Notes under the pieces: generated by a model
What the model was told of the DNA's origin: nothing
What the model saw: the letters and a program-made list of their open reading frames with translations, nothing else
Database searches by the model: none
NCBI RefSeq assembly: GCF_011075055.1
Contig: NC_058147.1
Coordinates: forward strand, 14,632,001 to 14,696,000
Length of the DNA: 64,000 bases
Source of the DNA: Mangifera indica
Lineage: Eukaryota; Streptophyta; Magnoliopsida; Sapindales; Anacardiaceae
Reading direction: 5' to 3'
Made by a program: the position numbers and the translations under genes
In this document: piece by piece, positions 59,561-64,000 of the stretch
How the letters are laid out: each line of letters starts with the position of its first letter
How positions within the stretch are numbered: position 1 is the first letter of the stretch

Positions 59561-60345
59561 ATTCTTGCACATTACAGCATATGTGAGAACTATAACCTAT
59601 GTCTATAACCTAGGATAAAGATGATAAGAAATTAACCTTAATAATGAAAATATGTTAAGTTAATGCAACTGACTTCTTCTTTTTGCTCTCAAGGTAAACC
59701 TTGTAATGTTTCCTCTAAAGCCCAGTCTTGTCATAATTGAAATAAACAACCTTATCTTTTTGCACACCATTAGTACGTTGCATAGTGGTGGAAGCTTGTT
59801 TTTAGGCCTTAAGTTTAGACTTAGCCTTGGTCTATGCATTTTATACCTTGCATTGACCAAAAGCACATTAGTAGACTTTTTGACCTCAATTCAATAATCT
59901 TTAGCAATCTTAAGAGCTTAGGAAGTGATTTTTCCTTTCCATTCATAAGGTAGTTACTGATAAACATTCCATATGAGTTAGGAAGGGACTACAAGACAAG
60001 GTCAACAGCCAAGTCATTTTCTATAACATTTCCCAACAATGGAAATTGATCCATTTAACTAATTATCTTGATTACAAAAGGGTCTATTGGTTCTTCACCA
60101 AATATGTTGCACCTATAAAGTGCTTTCGACACTTGGTAAGTCTTATATCTCATATGAGTTGAGACCATCTCATAAAGATGAAGAAGAATGGATTTAACAT
60201 TTGTGTCCTTATTTTACTTTTGCAGCTTAGCTACATCGACACTAACATTAGACACTGGACATCATTGGAGTCACCTAGATACTTATTAAAAACATTCTTT
60301 TACTCTTAGGGTGGCATTGGGACTAGGTTCAAAAGGCACAACTCC
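59561..60345 (-). pseudogene. gag: Ty1/copia gag of copy E
   Basis: Minus-strand gag remnant at about 60340-59800, with the basic tail and a zinc-knuckle remnant at about 59790-59660. Alignment to copies C and D is visible in text such as the complement of TCATCTTAGTTAAATGGATC near 60055. It is the most diverged gag copy of the family here. Confidence 0.6.
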
Positions 60346-60937
60346 TTTAAGAATGTACAATTTCTTCTATTAATAAAGTATAATTTGAAGATTTTGATAC
60401 TAGTCATTGAAGTTACTGATTTCAAAGTTGTTGTCTTTTTCTAAGATCAATCATACATTTAAGTTGTTTGACATGGTGGGTTTGTTGTGATCTAAATGTG
60501 CATAAAAGTAAATATTAGTAATCCAATTTTAATTAATTATTTATTCAATATTTTCTTTGTTGAATAAAACCTCTAATTATTTTATTCAAGCCAATAACCC
60601 TCTTTATTGAATTTAAGAAATCCTACTGACTTCTTATAGGCCCGGATCTCCAATTTAATAGTCACGCATGAATCAATCATGTGATATCAATTGTGATTTT
60701 CGGTTTTAGTAGGGTGGTTACTATATATCACCTATGCAATGACAATTACATGTTTCTACTCAACCTCTAATGCACTTTCACCTTTACTTTAGCGAACAAG
60801 ATAAGTACATTAGTTAAGTTGGATTTAGTACAAATAATCATTCAATTTTTTTCTCTTGGTAGAAGTATACATTTTGTTTTGACGAATAAGGTTCTAACAA
60901 ATATGGCTTAATTAAGACATTGTATTGGAAGGGTACA
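60346..60937 (-). other. Untranslated leader of copy E, truncated
   Basis: This segment resembles the leaders of B, C and D: the TTTTCTTTGTTGAATAA region, the AGTACATTAGTTAAGTTGGA word near 60807, and the GTTCTAACAAATATGGCTTA word near 60891. It stops at about 60937, where an LTR in the opposite orientation begins. No primer site or own LTR remains. Confidence 0.6.
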
Positions 60938-62790
60938 TGTTGTAGACATGTTCATTCGACTGACCTGACCTAAGGAATTTCATATGGATGGTTACTCTAG
61001 AATCTATGAAATAAATATTCTAACTCACGAGTACATATTATCTTTTGACTTGTGGTCACTAAACCATCTTGTATAAAATCAGCACAGTTTGATGCCACTT
61101 AAAGTATTACTGTAAAAGGGGTAACGATAAATGTGGTGATTGACCATACCGAGATCTGTATGAAGGCTATGGTAGATTAATAAATGATTTGTTAGTCTCG
61201 AACACAAGTGAAAATATCTCAAATATGAATATTGAAAGACATCAACTACAATTCAAATCTATACCCATAGTGGGATATGGGTAGAGCCTTATCTGAGTCA
61301 TTTGGTTTATTTATGGATATCAATATATATCAAGGAGTCATTAAGATATGCACTTATTTATATCTTTGTCTTGAGAGATGTCAATAGATAAAAGGATCAT
61401 ATTGTATGTAATCATGAAGTTGACAAGGCTTAAGAGTTATTCGTTAACACTTTATTGACTAGATGGTCATAATACCTTGCTAGAGACCAATCTTGGTTTG
61501 TGTTTGAATTCAACAAAAATCTTGATATTACTAGCACTATGTAAAGCTTGTAAGTCACATAAATAAAAGAGTTAAATTAATTTTGGAGGCATAAGATTAT
61601 CTAAGATAAATCTGGTCTAAATTATAGGTTAAGGGTTTTAGGTTAAGGGTTTTGAGTCTTGGAGGGACTTTTGGGCACAAAAGTTGTTTTACAACACCTA
61701 GGGACCAAAATGTAGTAATCTTGAAGTGATTAGGTTTAGGTGAAATTTGGAATGCATTTGGCTTGTCCATTAGGATTGAATTAGCTTGGTTTGACTTTTC
61801 CTTAATTATGAATGATTGTGTATAGTGAGTAAGATATGGATAAAACTTTATCCAAATCTATACTCGAGGATCCAAATAAAGAACAAATCATACAGGATAA
61901 AGATCAAGGATGATGAATGGCCATGCACCAACAATAAACAGTGATGTGTGGCGTTTTTATAAATAGAGTCATGATTTTGTAAATTTGTATTTTTACATGC
62001 AAAACCATGGACAAATGTTTGTTTCCATAAACACTTTCTCTATATGTCACGTCCTAGTAGACTTATATGTCTGATTTTAGCCTTTTATTTATGATGTGTG
62101 GATACTAAGGTACCCCCTATCGTGGGTTGGAGATCGAACCTATTACTACACAAAGATCAAAGGAGCCTTCAAACATAGGTATTGCTTTGTTAAACACCTT
62201 ACCATGTTCATGAATATCTCACCTAAAAGTTCCATACCACAATAGTCATGGAATCTCCCCATCCATCTACCTTTTGCGTATGCACGATTATTTGTCTTAG
62301 ACAAATACCTGTTCATTAGTGAAAAATTGTGTATGTATCAGGTCGTTTGTCTTGTTGTGCATGGTTCAAGAATTTTGTTGAATTTAAGATAATATGTGAT
62401 AAATGACCATTCATATAGCCTATATACTTGTTCGAGGCAAAATTTGCAGATTTACCTTAATTATTGAAACAAGGACCAAATTGCAATTTTTTGGACCTTT
62501 GGGGTTGAAAGAAATTACACAACACTTAAGACGGTAAAAATAATTTAACACTTGTTAAATAATTAAAATTAATTTAATAAATTTTGATTATAAATGTAAG
62601 TATTTATACATCTGTATGGTGCCCCGTCTACAATCAAAAAACCTATGGATGTGTTTATAAACATCTAAAATAAGACTTACATGTCTTGTTTTCTCTATCA
62701 TTCTAATGTATTTTTCTTTTTACCGAATTTCTCTCAAATGTAAATCGAAGTTTCTATATTTTTTGAATTTAAAATAGAATAGATTTTGTT
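60938..62790 (+). repeat. Copia LTR of copy G, 5'-truncated
   Basis: From 60938 the plus strand matches the reverse complement of the copy D LTR starting about 360 bp inside it (GTTGTAGACATGTTCATT, GTTACTCTAGAATCTATGAA, CCATCTTGTATAAA). It continues to about 61570, past which the similarity to D fades. A TATA box at 61958-61965 and T-rich text fit an LTR promoter part. The first 360 bp or so are missing, and the 3' end near 62790 is an estimate. Confidence 0.6.
61958..61965 (+). promoter_or_regulatory. TATA box in the copy G LTR
   Basis: TATAAATA lies in the sequence GTTTTTATAAATAGAGTC within the LTR-derived region, a standard plant promoter context. If real it would have driven transcription toward gag of copy G. 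Confidence 0.5.
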
Positions 62791-62829
62791 TTGAAAAATT
62801 TTATGATTGAAGATGAAGGAAATGTTTGA

Positions 62830-63660
62830 AGACCTAAAGAGTAGGACCTAAGTTGACTAATCAACCCCTTATGGCTCAAGGCGATTAACATTAGATTAAG
62901 CTATATACTGAGATGTTTAATTTTATGTTGTAGAATGCATGTTTATATTTTATTGTATTTCAAAAATATCACCTCACAGACGAACTAAAACTAGTAAGAC
63001 ACAATAATAAATCCCTCAATATATATTAAGTCGAACAATAACTGACACCTTCCAATATAACTCCTCGACTAAGCCCCTATTCGCGAGAACCTTATTCGTC
63101 AAAGTAAATAATACATTTTTACTAGGTGAAAATTAAGTGGTGGTTATATTGGGTCAAACTCAATTAATGTACTTGTTTGCTAAGACGAAGGTAAAGTATG
63201 TTAGAAGCAAAGTAAGGATTGCATATGTTGATGCAAGGTGATATGTGGGATCTTTCTTATTATTACTGAGAGTCACAATTGAGGTCATACAATATGTTTA
63301 GATAACTCTTGACGTAAGATTATGGGCTTTTATGATTAATTTGTTGATTTACCTTATTAGGCCAATTCTAGGTTGTTTACCAAAGCAAAGGTTGAATCAA
63401 CTTGATAGGTCTTGATTCATTAGAAAGTCTACTAGGGGTTCCTAAGTCCTATAGTGAGGGTCATTGACTTGAGAAAAATAATGGGAACATTTAATTTAAA
63501 AACTAAAATTACATGAATTACTAATAACTTTTAATTATTAATTCTTGTAATTCCATAAATGCAAATAACAAATCACCATCTCAAACATCACTTTTTCTTT
63601 GATACTTGAAAAGGACAATAGATTAGATATATATAACTTCTCTAATTAGTATTGAAATCT
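62830..63660 (+). other. Untranslated leader of copia copy G
   Basis: Plus-strand sequence equals the reverse complement of the leaders of B, C and D: GACCTAAAGAG and CCTAAGTTGACTAATCAA near 62838-62862, AATGTACTTGTTTGCTAAGA near 63166, and the AAGCAAAGTAAGGATTGCAT region near 63207. I did not find a clear primer site. Confidence 0.6.
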
Positions 63661-64000
63661 TTAGATTGTACTACATCACCAGAAGAGCTTGTACATCCTT
63701 AAAGGGGTTCCACCCTTTAAGCCTAGTCTTGACGCCAACCTAGAGGAAAAATATGCTTGCAACAAGTATCTCGATGACTTTGTGGAGTTCCAATGATTCA
63801 TGCTAGATTCTATAACACTTGAGCTACAAATACAACATGAAAAAATGGATGCACTATCCATTCTTCTCAATTTATGTGAGCTATACGACACTCATTTGAG
63901 AGCCAAACGATATAAGGTGTCAAATGTGTTATATGGATGCGCATTAGCTGAATAAGGCCAAGTTGGATCTCATGTGATCAAGATGATTGGCTATATTGAG
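63661..64000 (+). pseudogene. gag: Ty1/copia gag of copy G, cut by the window edge
   Basis: The plus strand encodes a broken frame with KYLDDFVEFQ, then after a stop FMLDSITLELQIQHEKMDAL, then ILLNLCELYDTHLRAKRYKV and GQVGSHVIKMI. These align with the Gag core of copy C (24310-23990). Two in-frame stops (near 63796 and 63952) show that it is non-functional. The rest lies beyond 64000. Confidence 0.75.

Overview
This window is a repeat-rich stretch of a plant nuclear genome, most likely a eudicot. It is AT-rich, carries five-exon gene structure with GT-AG introns, and holds Ty1/copia and Ty3/gypsy LTR retrotransposons with plant-type primer sites. I cannot name the species. Only one host gene is convincing: a patellin (SEC14-GOLD protein) at 33459-35834, sitting in a retroelement-poor island of about 10 kb (roughly 28.7-39.5 kb).

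Left cluster (1-25.5 kb). Three decayed copies of one Ty1/copia family lie here. Copy A (+ strand, about 270-3050) has lost its 5' part. Copy B (- strand, LTR 3107-4838, internal part to about 9340) ends in a captured scrap of Ty3/gypsy protease (about 9341-9643). Copy C (- strand) has its 3' LTR at 9644-11305, an internal region split in two, a primer site at 25357-25372 and a stump of its 5' LTR. A structurally complete Ty3/gypsy chromovirus (12927-22326) is inserted in C between the integrase and reverse transcriptase regions. It has LTRs of 2334 and 2316 bp, a 5-bp target duplication TTCCT, a Met-type primer site, a polypurine tract and a C-terminal chromodomain. Its LTRs differ by only about seven substitutions (hand count), so it is the youngest insertion. 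Its single gag-pol frame is nevertheless broken by four in-frame TAG codons and carries changes in catalytic or zinc-binding residues.

Middle island (25.5-39.5 kb). It holds an old probable solo gypsy LTR (26357-28745), AT-rich intergenic DNA with small inverted repeats, the patellin gene, a possible small MITE, and a 797-bp near-palindromic element (37576-38372) flanked by a perfect 9-bp duplication, which fits a non-autonomous Mutator-like foldback element.

Right cluster (39.5-64 kb). This is a mosaic: a different Ty1/copia remnant (F, - strand), copia copy D (- strand, 5' LTR 46890-48702), an Athila/Tat-like Ty3/gypsy element H (+ strand, 48703-57164, with an LTR at 57165-58297), copia copy E (- strand, about 58390-60937), and a head-to-head copia copy G (+ strand) running off the right edge. 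Most junctions lack the expected partner ends, so deletion and recombination as well as nesting shaped the region.

I found no tRNA or rRNA gene, no CRISPR array and no clearly new biological system. The best leads are the young but defective chromovirus with internally repeated LTRs, and the long palindromic Mutator-like element downstream of the patellin gene.
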